The translations under genes were made by a program, and so were the position numbers. Source: JAKEHA01 sp964560355 (GTDB taxonomy: Bacteria; Krumholzibacteriota; Krumholzibacteriia; WVZY01; JAKEHA01). From it: a stretch of DNA of 10,816 nucleotides. Positions within the stretch are counted from its first letter, which is position 1. Every line of letters begins with the position of its first letter. Positions 1-6,128 of the stretch are shown here, in pieces. The DNA is taken from contig CAZLLI010000090.1 of assembly GCA_964560355.1 (NCBI GenBank), positions 1 to 10,816 of the forward strand, read 5' to 3'. A model generated the notes under the pieces. It had not been told where the DNA came from and did no database searches. It saw nothing but the letters and a program-made list of their open reading frames with translations.

Positions 1-603
1 GAAGAGCGCGTGCTCCTTGAAGTAGCCGTACGTGCCCGACGCCGAATTACGACCGTACAAGCTGATCGGCTTGTTGGCCCACTCACCCGTCAACCCCAGC
101 TGGCCCCACGTCACGATGTCTTCGGTGGCGCCGCCCTTGCGCGTCTTCGAGAAGATCGCGTCGATCTGCTGCATGGTGAGCGACTGGATGGGGTTGTCCT
201 TGTGCACGTACACCGCGAGCATGTCGATCGACGTGCGCAAGTTGGTCGGCTTGTAGCCGTACTTGGCTTCGAACTGGTCGATCTCTTCGTTCTTCATCTC
301 GCGGCTCATGGGTCCGAAGGTCGCGGTGCCTTCGATGAGCGCCGGCGGCGCGGTCGACGAGCCCTTGCCTTCGATCTCGACTTGCACGTTGGGGTACTGC
401 TTGCGGAAGTCTTCCGCCCACAGCGTCATCAGGTTGTTCATGGTGTCGGAGCCGATGCTCTTCACGTTGCCCGACACACCCGACCCGCCCTTCGCGTACG
501 ACGGCAGCGCCGAATCGATCTTGACCTGCGCGATAGTGATGCCCGCGACGAGCACCATGCCGGCGATTCCCGCCGACAAGAGCGCAAACGGTTTGCGAAT
601 CAT
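1..603 (-). CDS. pstS: PstS-family periplasmic phosphate-binding protein (5' part, cut by window edge)
   Basis: This is the substrate-binding subunit of a Pst-type phosphate ABC transporter; it captures phosphate in the periplasm. The frame is open from an ATG at 603-601 to base 1 with no stop, giving the first 201 residues of a protein usually about 270-350 long. Residues 1-25 form a signal peptide with probable cleavage after TIA (23-25); there is no lipobox cysteine. Phosphate-site loops typical of the family are visible: GSDTM (51-55), GKGSST (79-84), GPMSREM (97-103) and GRNSASGTYGYF (184-195). A good ribosome site (GGAGGG) precedes the ATG. The gene is monocistronic on its 5' side and has its own promoter with an 11-bp repeat array (665-708). 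Any pstC, pstA or pstB genes would lie beyond the left edge. Identity as a PstS/PBP-like protein is firm; phosphate specificity follows from family and promoter. Confidence 0.93.
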   Translation of the reverse strand, partial: MIRKPFALLSAGIAGMVLVAGITIAQVKIDSALPSYAKGGSGVSGNVKSIGSDTMNNLMTLWAEDFRKQYPNVQVEIEGKGSSTAPPALIEGTATFGPMSREMKNEEIDQFEAKYGYKPTNLRTSIDMLAVYVHKDNPIQSLTMQQIDAIFSKTRKGGATEDIVTWGQLGLTGEWANKPISLYGRNSASGTYGYFKEHALF

Positions 604-664
604 GCGTGGTTCCCTCCTCGGAAGCCCAACTCGAATGGATCTTGTGACTCGATACTTGGCGCGA

Positions 665-708
665 AGGATAGGCGGGCCGAATAAAGACTAGATAAAGTTC
701 CGCTAAAG
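665..708 (-). promoter_or_regulatory. pstS promoter with three-unit Pho-box-like array
   Basis: Read on the minus strand, CTTTA occurs three times at exact 11-base spacing, starting at 708, 697 and 686 (units CTTTAGCGGAA, CTTTATCTAGT, CTTTATTCGGC). Five bases after the last unit comes TATCCT (670-665), a plausible -10 element; there is no -35 hexamer other than the last repeat itself. This is how PhoB-class activators are known to bind: 11-bp direct repeats, with the proximal one replacing the -35. Transcription would begin near 658, leaving a leader of about 55 bases before the pstS ATG. The same geometry recurs at the other two promoters in the window. The activator itself is not encoded here. 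Confidence 0.8.
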
Positions 709-748
709 GTTCGGCGACGCCCCGCGACCGCTTCCTAACCCGATCTTC

Positions 749-762
749 GCCAACGAGTTGGC
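749..762. other. Small palindrome after the TPR gene
   Basis: GCCAAC and GTTGGC form a 6-bp inverted repeat separated by two bases, 14 bases beyond the stop of the TPR gene on the minus strand. It could be a weak 3'-end hairpin for the Ton operon, but no T-run follows it, so a Rho-independent terminator cannot be claimed. It is the only structure seen between the TPR stop (776) and the pstS promoter (708). Confidence 0.2.
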
Positions 763-775
763 CGGTAAAGATAGG

Positions 776-2071
776 TCAGGGCGCGGGCGCCGGGACGGCG
801 GGAGGGGTGGGGGCTTCGGGCGGGGCGGCGCGCATGATCTGCGCGCGCCGAATGAGCATCTGCGCTCGCTCCGACCATTCTTCGTCCGCGGCAGCGATGG
901 TCAATTGGACGAGCGCGTCGTCGGGGCGATTCAATTCGAGCAAGCAATAGCCGAGCATCAGGTGCGGCCGTATTTCCTCGGGCTGCATGCGGACACACTC
1001 CGCGAACGCCGCCTCCGCCTGGTCGTAGCGATTCTCCATCACGTGCAGGTCGCCGAGCAGCGACCACAGCCGGAACGTCGGGTGCTCCTTGAGTCCCTGC
1101 TCGAGCACCTTGAGGGCTTCGTCGGATTGATACGACGCCAAGTACGCCGACGCTACGCGCTCGACTTCGGCGGCCGACGCGGAGTCCTGCGTCGCCGCGG
1201 AATAATAGCCCGCCGCCGCGGCCGGTGCCTCGACGGCCGCGTACAAATCGCCTAGTTGCAGTTGTTCCTGCCGCGTCAGCGGGCGCAAATAACCGACCAC
1301 GGTGAGCGCGACCGCCGCTTGGTGGTAGTCGCTCGTGCTCGCCGCGAATTGAAACGCCAAGTACCACGCGTCGGGGTTGGTGCCGAAACGATCCAGCATG
1401 CTGTCGACGGTCCTGCGACCGAGCTCGTGGTTGTTCGTCTGCAAACACGCGCTCACGAGCCCGCGATACCAATCGAACTTGGGCTCGCCGTGCGCGCCCG
1501 ACACGAGGTCTTCCAGCACCGGCATCGCGCCCGTGGGGTCGCCACCCAACAGCTGCGCGGCGGCGGAGTAGTAGAGAACTTCGGGGCGCTTCTCGGTCGC
1601 GACTTCGTAGCCCTTCTTCAAGGCGTCCGCCGCGAGCGCAAACTGGCCGAGTCCGTACGCCGTCTCCCCGAGGCCCAACCACCCGGCGTCGTAACGCGGC
1701 TCGAGTGCTACCGAGCGTTGATACTGGACCAACGCATCCTCACGACGATCCACCTGCACTAGCATGCTCGCGTAGTTGTAGCGCATGAGGTAGTTGTCGT
1801 CTTTCTTCGCGTGGTCGTTCACGTATTTCGCGAGAATGTCGACGGCTTTTTCGCTGTTGCCGGCCTCGAGCTGCTGCTGCGCGTCGTAGAGCGCGAGCTT
1901 GGCGTCGCGCGGGAGCGCCTCGACGGAGCCGAGCTTGACCTCGTTCTTCGCATCCGCTTTGGTGTCGGCCGCGCGCGCGGGCGCGACCAACGATCCGACG
2001 AGCAGCGCCAGCGCGATGGCTGCGTGCGTCGCGGCTAGTTGAGTTTGAAATGGAGAGCGGTAACGACCCAC
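776..2071 (-). CDS. Exported tetratricopeptide-repeat protein, last gene of the Ton operon
   Basis: A predicted 431-residue periplasmic TPR protein. The start is a GTG at 2071-2069: it follows a GAAGG ribosome site (2083-2079) at 7 bases, gives a clean signal peptide (residues 1-34, cleavage after ARA), and no in-frame ATG occurs before residue 96. The mature protein is a run of helical hairpins. The clearest TPR units are near residues 96-126 (tyrosine/alanine pattern and DALVQYQRSVALEP), 305-325, 328-358 (AEAAFAECVRMQP) and 361-392. The C-terminus is a Pro/Ala-rich tail (415-431). It overlaps tonB by 37 bases, which suggests translational coupling. A TPR protein directly after tonB is a regular part of TtpC-type Ton clusters; a scaffold role near the Ton complex or peptidoglycan is plausible, but its biochemical function is not established. 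Confidence 0.88.
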   Translation of the reverse strand: MGRYRSPFQTQLAATHAAIALALLVGSLVAPARAADTKADAKNEVKLGSVEALPRDAKLALYDAQQQLEAGNSEKAVDILAKYVNDHAKKDDNYLMRYNYASMLVQVDRREDALVQYQRSVALEPRYDAGWLGLGETAYGLGQFALAADALKKGYEVATEKRPEVLYYSAAAQLLGGDPTGAMPVLEDLVSGAHGEPKFDWYRGLVSACLQTNNHELGRRTVDSMLDRFGTNPDAWYLAFQFAASTSDYHQAAVALTVVGYLRPLTRQEQLQLGDLYAAVEAPAAAAGYYSAATQDSASAAEVERVASAYLASYQSDEALKVLEQGLKEHPTFRLWSLLGDLHVMENRYDQAEAAFAECVRMQPEEIRPHLMLGYCLLELNRPDDALVQLTIAAADEEWSERAQMLIRRAQIMRAAPPEAPTPPAVPAPAP

Positions 2072-2670
2072 GACGTCACCTTCTTTCCTCCGACCACGCC
2101 GGGTTCGAAGCGCCACTTGGGAACCGCCACCAGGACCGCGTCCTCGAAGGTGTCGGGCGGACGCGCGTCCATGATGAGCACTTCGCCCACGGTGCCGTCT
2201 TCTTTGACGAGAATCTTGATTTGCACCACGCCTTCGATGCCCTGCTCGCGCGCCTTGAACGGATACACGGGCGGCATCTTGACCACCGGGCGCGGCGCTT
2301 GATCGAGCTCGTACGACTCGAAAACGAAGTCCTGCTTCATCGCGGTGTTGGCGCCGCCGGTCAAGTCGATCGCGATCGCGCCCTGCGCGGCGAGCCCGCC
2401 CAAGTCCGCGCCGAAGTCGGGCTGGAAAAGATCGGGCGCGAGATCGGGCTTCGGGTCTTCGCGCTTCGGTGGCTCTTGCTCCTGGACTTGCTCTTCCGCC
2501 GGCGGCGCTTCCGGCGCCAGGTTCATCAGGTTGACCCCAGTCGGCGCCGTGATGTCCTGCTTCTGATCCTTGATCTCGCCGGCCAAGAGCACCACGCCCG
2601 TGAACAAGAGCGCATTCACCACCACCGCGAACAAGAACGCGGGGGGAAACCATTTTTGAATTCCGAACAT
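2035..2670 (-). CDS. tonB: TonB energy-transducing protein
   Basis: TonB spans the periplasm and passes energy from the ExbB/ExbD proton-driven motor to outer-membrane receptors. The 211-residue product has one N-terminal membrane anchor (about 9-30), an acidic/proline-rich spacer (about 52-84, with PPAEEQ and EPPKREDPKPD), and a C-terminal TonB domain (about 133-211). The last shows the family pattern PPVYP, GIEGVVQIKILVKEDGTV, then DAVLVAVPKWRFEPG, with a final beta strand ending in FKLN. The spacer is short compared with E. coli TonB, as is usual for TonB2-type proteins. The start ATG follows AAGGA, 6 bases after the exbD stop. Its neighbours ExbD and ExbB upstream and the divergent TonB-dependent receptor make this a dedicated transducer. 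Confidence 0.95.
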   Translation of the reverse strand: MFGIQKWFPPAFLFAVVVNALLFTGVVLLAGEIKDQKQDITAPTGVNLMNLAPEAPPAEEQVQEQEPPKREDPKPDLAPDLFQPDFGADLGGLAAQGAIAIDLTGGANTAMKQDFVFESYELDQAPRPVVKMPPVYPFKAREQGIEGVVQIKILVKEDGTVGEVLIMDARPPDTFEDAVLVAVPKWRFEPGVVGGKKVTSWVVTALHFKLN

Positions 2671-2676
2671 GATTCC

Positions 2677-3096
2677 TTACGACGCCCACTCGCGGCGCGC
2701 CGCGAGGCTCACGTTCTTCGCGCCGGCCAGACGGCACTGGTCCATGAGGCGGACCACGTCGCTGGTCTTGCTGTCGCGATCCGCGATCACGACTACGCCG
2801 GTCTGCGGGTCTTCGGCCAGCGCGCGCTCGACCAACCCGCGCACGCGCCGAATGTCGACGCGCTTGCCTTCCATGTAGATCTCGCCGGAGGCGGACAGCC
2901 CGATGGTGACGGCACCGTGGTCCTGCACCTCGGCCGTGGCCGCGGTCGAGCGCTGCACGTCGATACCGGTCTCCTTCACGAACGACGTCGTCGCAACGAA
3001 GAAGATGAGGAGCACCATCATGACGTCGACCAGGTTGATCACGTCGATGTGAATCTGGTCGTGTCCGCCGCGCATCGTCCTACGAACGTTGATCAT
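2677..3096 (-). CDS. exbD: ExbD/TolR-family biopolymer transport protein
   Basis: ExbD is the inner-membrane partner of ExbB in the proton-driven motor that powers TonB. The 139-residue protein has a short cytoplasmic N-terminus, one transmembrane helix (about 22-40) containing the conserved NLVDVMMVLLIFF block, and a periplasmic domain (about 45-139) with the usual GEIYMEGKRVD and VVVIADRDSKTSDVVRLMDQCRLAGAKNVSLA segments. Asp24 in the helix corresponds to the proton-carrying aspartate (Asp25 of E. coli ExbD). Length and layout are normal. The ATG at 3096-3094 is preceded by AAGGG and lies 17 bases after the exbB stop, so the two genes are co-transcribed. Confidence 0.95.
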   Translation of the reverse strand: MINVRRTMRGGHDQIHIDVINLVDVMMVLLIFFVATTSFVKETGIDVQRSTAATAEVQDHGAVTIGLSASGEIYMEGKRVDIRRVRGLVERALAEDPQTGVVVIADRDSKTSDVVRLMDQCRLAGAKNVSLAARREWAS

Positions 3097-3113
3097 GATC
3101 GATTCCCTTGCGT

Positions 3114-3707
3114 TTAGCGAAGCTGGTGCTGGAGCAGCAGCGTCGTTTGGTCCAACCGATGGGAAAGCTTGGTCGCGCGACGGCGCAGCGCTACGCTCGC
3201 GAACAGCCCCGGGATTGCCACCAGCAATCCGGCTTGCGTCGCCACCAGTGCCTCCGAAATGCCGCCTGCGAGCGGGCGCGCGTTGCCGGTTCCGAGCTGC
3301 GAGATCACGACGAAGGTGGTGATCATTCCGCTCACCGTGCCCAAGAGGCCGAGCAAAGGCGCGATCGACGCCAGGACGCCGATCATCGAAAGATTGCGCT
3401 CGATCTCCGGCTCGACCTTCATCGCGCACTCGCGCAGGATGCGACGGTCGAGATCGCGGTCTCCGGTGCGCTGGCGCACGAAGTTGCGCACCAGCGTCGA
3501 CCGCAGCCCGTGCCCGAAGCTGTTGACGGGCGCGCCCTGCACGGCGTGCACCGCGTCCTGGATCTCCAGGTCGCGACGGCCGAGCCGGCGGTACGTGAAC
3601 AGGCGTTCGCCGATCAGCGTCCACATCAAGAGCGACGTGGCCGCGACCGGAATCATGACCCAGCCGCCGGTTCGCGCGAACTCAAGCAGACGCAATATGA
3701 GTTCCAC
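3114..3707 (-). CDS. exbB: ExbB/MotA/TolQ proton-channel protein
   Basis: ExbB forms the pentameric inner-membrane ring of the Ton motor. The 197-residue product has three membrane segments at about 14-37, 104-136 and 148-174. The signature of the family is plain: APLLGLLGTVSGMITTF in the second and GGISEALVATQAGLLVAIPG in the third, where Glu152 is the channel-lining acid equivalent to Glu176 of E. coli ExbB. It starts with GTG (3707-3705), supported by AAGGA 8 bases upstream. The start lies inside the end of the preceding gene (26-base overlap), so translation is probably coupled. It is a standard-size ExbB and presumably pairs with the downstream ExbD, while the upstream paralogue carries an extra periplasmic domain. 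Confidence 0.94.
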   Translation of the reverse strand: MELILRLLEFARTGGWVMIPVAATSLLMWTLIGERLFTYRRLGRRDLEIQDAVHAVQGAPVNSFGHGLRSTLVRNFVRQRTGDRDLDRRILRECAMKVEPEIERNLSMIGVLASIAPLLGLLGTVSGMITTFVVISQLGTGNARPLAGGISEALVATQAGLLVAIPGLFASVALRRRATKLSHRLDQTTLLLQHQLR

Positions 3708-5100
3708 GTCGTTGTTCCTTCTGGATCGTGTTGCTCATGGCGACCGCCTTCTCTTCCATTTCGCTCACCACTCCGTGCACACGACGCGACAGCATGGTGT
3801 GGATCAGCATGGTGGGAACCGCGACGCACAGGCCCCACTTGGTGGCGACGAGCGCTTCGCTGATGCCGCTCGACATGAGCTTGGGGTCGCCGGTGCCGTA
3901 GAGCGTGATGACCTGGAAGGTGGTGATCATGCCGGTCACGGTTCCCAACAAGCCGAGCAGCGGCGCGATCGCGCCGAGCACCGCCATCATCGAGACGCCG
4001 CGCTCGAGGCGCGGGATCTCGCGCAGGATCGCTTCCTGCAGCACGCTCTCCAGCGTCTCGCGGTCTTCGTGGCGCGCCGCGACGCCTTCGCGGATCACGT
4101 TCACCACCGGCCAATCGTGGTTCCTGTGCTTCTGCATGATGGCGTCGACGCCCGTCCAGTCGCCCTTGTCGGCGAGATCGTTGACGGCGCCCATGATGGT
4201 GTCGGTGTCGCCGTCGACGCGCTTCAAGTACACGAGCTTGTAGGTCGTGAACACGACCACGACCAAGCCCACGAGCAGAATCGGAAACATGATCTTGCCG
4301 CCGGCCTTGAATTCCTCGAAGAGGCTCGCGTGGTCACGAATGCCGACCAGCGATTCGCCGCTCGCGATATCGATGGGCACCATGTCGGTCTTGCCGTCGA
4401 AGTAATTCGCGATGGTCTTCGTCATTTTGTGGTTGGGGCGGTTGGTCAGCGCGAACAACTTCTTGCTCTCGGTCGAATAGGTCAGGAAGCCCACTTCCTC
4501 CGGCGAGCGATAGAGCGCCGTGAACTTGCCCAGCGTGAGCACGTCGCCGGCGTGGTTCTCGCCGTCGCGGCCGACGTACGTCGCTTGCTGCAGCGTCACC
4601 TGTCCCGACCGCTTCATCTCGTCGACGAGCACTTCGGTCATGCCGCTGATGTCGTCGATGCCCGGAAAGTAGCCCGGCTCCAGCACGGGCGCGATTTTGT
4701 CGAGGCGCTCGGGGAAGATGGCCGTGAGCTGCGACGTGTTGAGCAGCGCCTCGATGTCCTTGGCGGCGATGCGCACGTTGCCCGAGATCTCGCGGAACTC
4801 GACTTCCTTGCTCGACCACTTCTCGTCGAGGGCGTCGTGCTTCTCCTGCAGCGACGCCTTGCGCTTCTGCAGTGCTTGCACGTCGGCGGAGAGCTGCTTC
4901 GCTTGCGCTTCCAGCTTTTCGACCTCGGCCGTCAACGCGGCGCGGTCGCTCGTAATTTTCTCTTCGACCTCCTGGGCGCGCGCTTCGGCGGCCAGGCGGT
5001 CGGCTTCGGCCTTCTTGGCCGCTTCGCGGACGTCTTGCGCGGAGGCGACGCCGAACGTCGCCACCAGCAAGGCCGCGGCGATCCACATCGCCCTCTTCAT
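3682..5100 (-). CDS. ttpC: TtpC-like MotA/TolQ/ExbB protein with large periplasmic N-terminal domain
   Basis: This second ExbB-type protein (472 residues) has an added exported region. Residues 1-21 are a signal peptide (VASA|QD). Residues 22-105 are a charged Lys/Glu/Ala-rich coiled coil, and 106-265 a globular periplasmic domain. Then come three membrane segments (about 271-289, 370-398, 413-436) with the core motifs APLLGLLGTVTGMITTF and GISEALVATKWGLCVAVP; Glu415 matches the ExbB channel acid. This is the architecture of TtpC, which in Vibrio is required for TonB2-dependent uptake. The ATG at 5100-5098 overlaps the DUF3450 stop as ATGA and has GAAGGA 7 bases upstream. A longer in-frame extension to 5211 is rejected because it runs into DUF3450 and loses the signal peptide. 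The role of the periplasmic domain is inferred to be contact with DUF3450, TonB or the envelope. Confidence 0.92.
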   Translation of the reverse strand: MKRAMWIAAALLVATFGVASAQDVREAAKKAEADRLAAEARAQEVEEKITSDRAALTAEVEKLEAQAKQLSADVQALQKRKASLQEKHDALDEKWSSKEVEFREISGNVRIAAKDIEALLNTSQLTAIFPERLDKIAPVLEPGYFPGIDDISGMTEVLVDEMKRSGQVTLQQATYVGRDGENHAGDVLTLGKFTALYRSPEEVGFLTYSTESKKLFALTNRPNHKMTKTIANYFDGKTDMVPIDIASGESLVGIRDHASLFEEFKAGGKIMFPILLVGLVVVVFTTYKLVYLKRVDGDTDTIMGAVNDLADKGDWTGVDAIMQKHRNHDWPVVNVIREGVAARHEDRETLESVLQEAILREIPRLERGVSMMAVLGAIAPLLGLLGTVTGMITTFQVITLYGTGDPKLMSSGISEALVATKWGLCVAVPTMLIHTMLSRRVHGVVSEMEEKAVAMSNTIQKEQRRGTHIASA

Positions 5101-5864
5101 GGCTGAATCCTTCCCAGCGGCAGCGTCGTGACTTCGACGGAGCGAAGCCGGAGCGCCATCTCGCGCGTCACCTTGATCGGTTCGAGGTACTTGTGATCGA
5201 GCTCGACCCACTTGTTCTGCGCGAGATCGTATTCACCGACGCGCTTGCCGTCGGGGGTGAGCCAGTACACGGACACGCGGCCGACGCGAACCATGTCGGC
5301 GAAGATCTCCTCGTCGTTGACCATGATCTTCTCTTGGTAGACCTCGGTCACGTTGCCGTAGTTCGCCTCGACCTGGAGCGCTTCCAGCACGCGGCGCAGC
5401 TTCTCGGCGCCGGTGTAGTCGGGGCGGGCGAGTGCGTCCTTGACACCCGCGATGCGCGCGCGCCGCTCCTCCATCAGGAACGGCAGGTCGCCCTCGACGA
5501 AGGTCTCCAGGCGCGCGACCACCGCGTCGAGCGTGTCGACCAAGTCTTCGTTGAGGCGCACCGACTCGACCATGCGGCGATTGAGCTCGGCGATACCGTG
5601 GTCGAGCGCGCCGACTTCCTTCTCCTCAAGCGCCTTGCGCTTCTCGAAGAACTCGACTTGCGCGCGCGCGGCGCGCAGGCGCGCGGTCAGGTCGGCCTGC
5701 TCGTTGGCCCACTCCTGCTGCTTCTTCTGCGTGTCCTGGTAGGTAGCGACGGTTTTCTGCACCGTGTCGCTCAATTGCGCGGCGTCCTGCGCGTGCGCCG
5801 CGGCGATCGCGATCGCCACGCCGGCCGCGGCCGCGAGCGCGCTTTTCTTCCACGTTCGTTTCAT
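5097..5864 (-). CDS. DUF3450 family periplasmic coiled-coil protein, first gene of the Ton operon
   Basis: A 255-residue exported protein matching the DUF3450 family, which regularly sits directly upstream of TtpC-type MotA/TolQ/ExbB genes. Residues 1-25 are a signal peptide (AHA|QD). Residues about 28-125 form a long coiled coil rich in Gln, Glu and Arg. The C-terminal part carries family-like segments: DLPFLMEERRARI (about 126-138), LRRVLEALQVEANYG followed by NVTEVYQEKI (157-180), and VGRVSVYWLTPDGKRVGEYD (194-213). The ATG at 5864-5862 has AAAGGA about 11 bases upstream, and the stop overlaps the next ATG. The molecular function is unknown; position and export suggest an accessory of the Ton motor, perhaps bridging to the TtpC-like coiled coil. 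The operon promoter lies at 5960-6014. Confidence 0.9.
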   Translation of the reverse strand: MKRTWKKSALAAAAGVAIAIAAAHAQDAAQLSDTVQKTVATYQDTQKKQQEWANEQADLTARLRAARAQVEFFEKRKALEEKEVGALDHGIAELNRRMVESVRLNEDLVDTLDAVVARLETFVEGDLPFLMEERRARIAGVKDALARPDYTGAEKLRRVLEALQVEANYGNVTEVYQEKIMVNDEEIFADMVRVGRVSVYWLTPDGKRVGEYDLAQNKWVELDHKYLEPIKVTREMALRLRSVEVTTLPLGRIQP

Positions 5865-5908
5865 GTGATGGCGAATCCTTTCGTGCCGTTGCGGTGCCGG
5901 CCACGCCC

Positions 5909-5930
5909 CGCCGCGCGCAGACGCGCGGCG
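5909..5930 (-). other. GC-rich stem-loop in the Ton-operon leader
   Basis: CGCCGCGCG and CGCGCGGCG form a perfect 9-bp stem around a 4-base loop, about 45 bases before the DUF3450 start and within the predicted 5' leader (about 5953 to 5865). It would be a very stable RNA hairpin. It could protect the transcript's 5' end or affect translation, but in such GC-rich DNA it could also be incidental. No T-run follows it on the minus strand. Confidence 0.45.
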
Positions 5931-5959
5931 TCGAAGCGACCGAACCGAAGGTCGAGGGC

Positions 5960-6014
5960 AGAGTAGTCCGGGCGCATAAATGCGAAATAAACCAGCCGTG
6001 AATCGACGGTGAAG
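5960..6014 (-). promoter_or_regulatory. Ton-operon promoter with four-unit Pho-box-like array
   Basis: Read on the minus strand, four 11-base units follow each other without gaps from 6014 to 5971: CTTCACCGTCG, ATTCACGGCTG, GTTTATTTCGC, ATTTATGCGCC. Each has the core TT[T/C]A at positions 2-5. Five bases after the last unit is TACTCT (5965-5960), the candidate -10, giving a predicted start near 5953 and a leader of about 90 bases. The layout matches the pstS and receptor promoters base for base in spacing. The units resemble the GTTCACC-type repeats known from actinobacterial PhoP sites and the 11-bp register of enterobacterial PhoB boxes. Control by a PhoB/PhoP-class regulator is inferred. 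Confidence 0.8.
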
Positions 6015-6031
6015 CCCGGACCCCGGCGTAA

Positions 6032-6075
6032 TTTCACCCGCGCTTTACGGAAGGTTCACGCGCGACTCCTAGACT
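6032..6075 (+). promoter_or_regulatory. TonB-dependent receptor promoter with three-unit Pho-box-like array
   Basis: Three contiguous 11-base units on the plus strand, TTTCACCCGCG (6032), CTTTACGGAAG (6043) and GTTCACGCGCG (6054), are followed after five bases by TAGACT (6070-6075), the candidate -10. The distance from the first base of the last unit to the -10 is 16 bases, identical to the other two promoters. The predicted transcription start near 6082 leaves a leader of about 47 bases before the ATG at 6129. The array lies 17 bases from the oppositely oriented Ton-operon array, so one short region controls both directions. Confidence 0.8.
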
Positions 6076-6110
6076 ACCGGCCATCTGGGCTCCAACTACA
6101 ACGAACTCGT

Positions 6111-6118
6111 GAGGAGGG
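6111..6118 (+). promoter_or_regulatory. Ribosome binding site fixing the receptor start
   Basis: GAGGAGGG lies 10 bases before the ATG at 6129 and is the only strong Shine-Dalgarno match in the leader. It excludes the in-frame GTG at 6009, which would place the coding start inside the promoter arrays and ahead of a normal signal sequence. Confidence 0.8.
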
Positions 6119-6128
6119 ACACGAAGCA

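Noticed and set aside
2072..2737. N-terminal extension of the TPR protein through tonB in another frame
   Set aside because: Those codons are the shifted frame of tonB; the signal peptide starting at the GTG at 2071 marks the real beginning.
3169..5106. 645-residue plus-strand open frame across the ExbB and TtpC-like genes
   Set aside because: Antisense to two membrane proteins with diagnostic motifs; its own translation is His/Arg/Asp-rich without domains.
5909..5930. Rho-independent terminator at the GC-rich inverted repeat
   Set aside because: No T-run follows on either strand and it lies between a promoter and the first gene of an operon.
5960..6075. Fur-box (iron) control of the divergent promoters
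   Set aside because: No AT-rich inverted repeat resembling a Fur site was seen; the direct 11-bp repeats and the pstS neighbour fit phosphate control better.
6009..6128. Upstream GTG extension of the TonB-dependent receptor by 40 codons
   Set aside because: It would read through the repeat array and -10, adds a basic stretch ahead of the signal peptide, and lacks a ribosome site; the ATG at 6129 has GAGGAGGG at good spacing.
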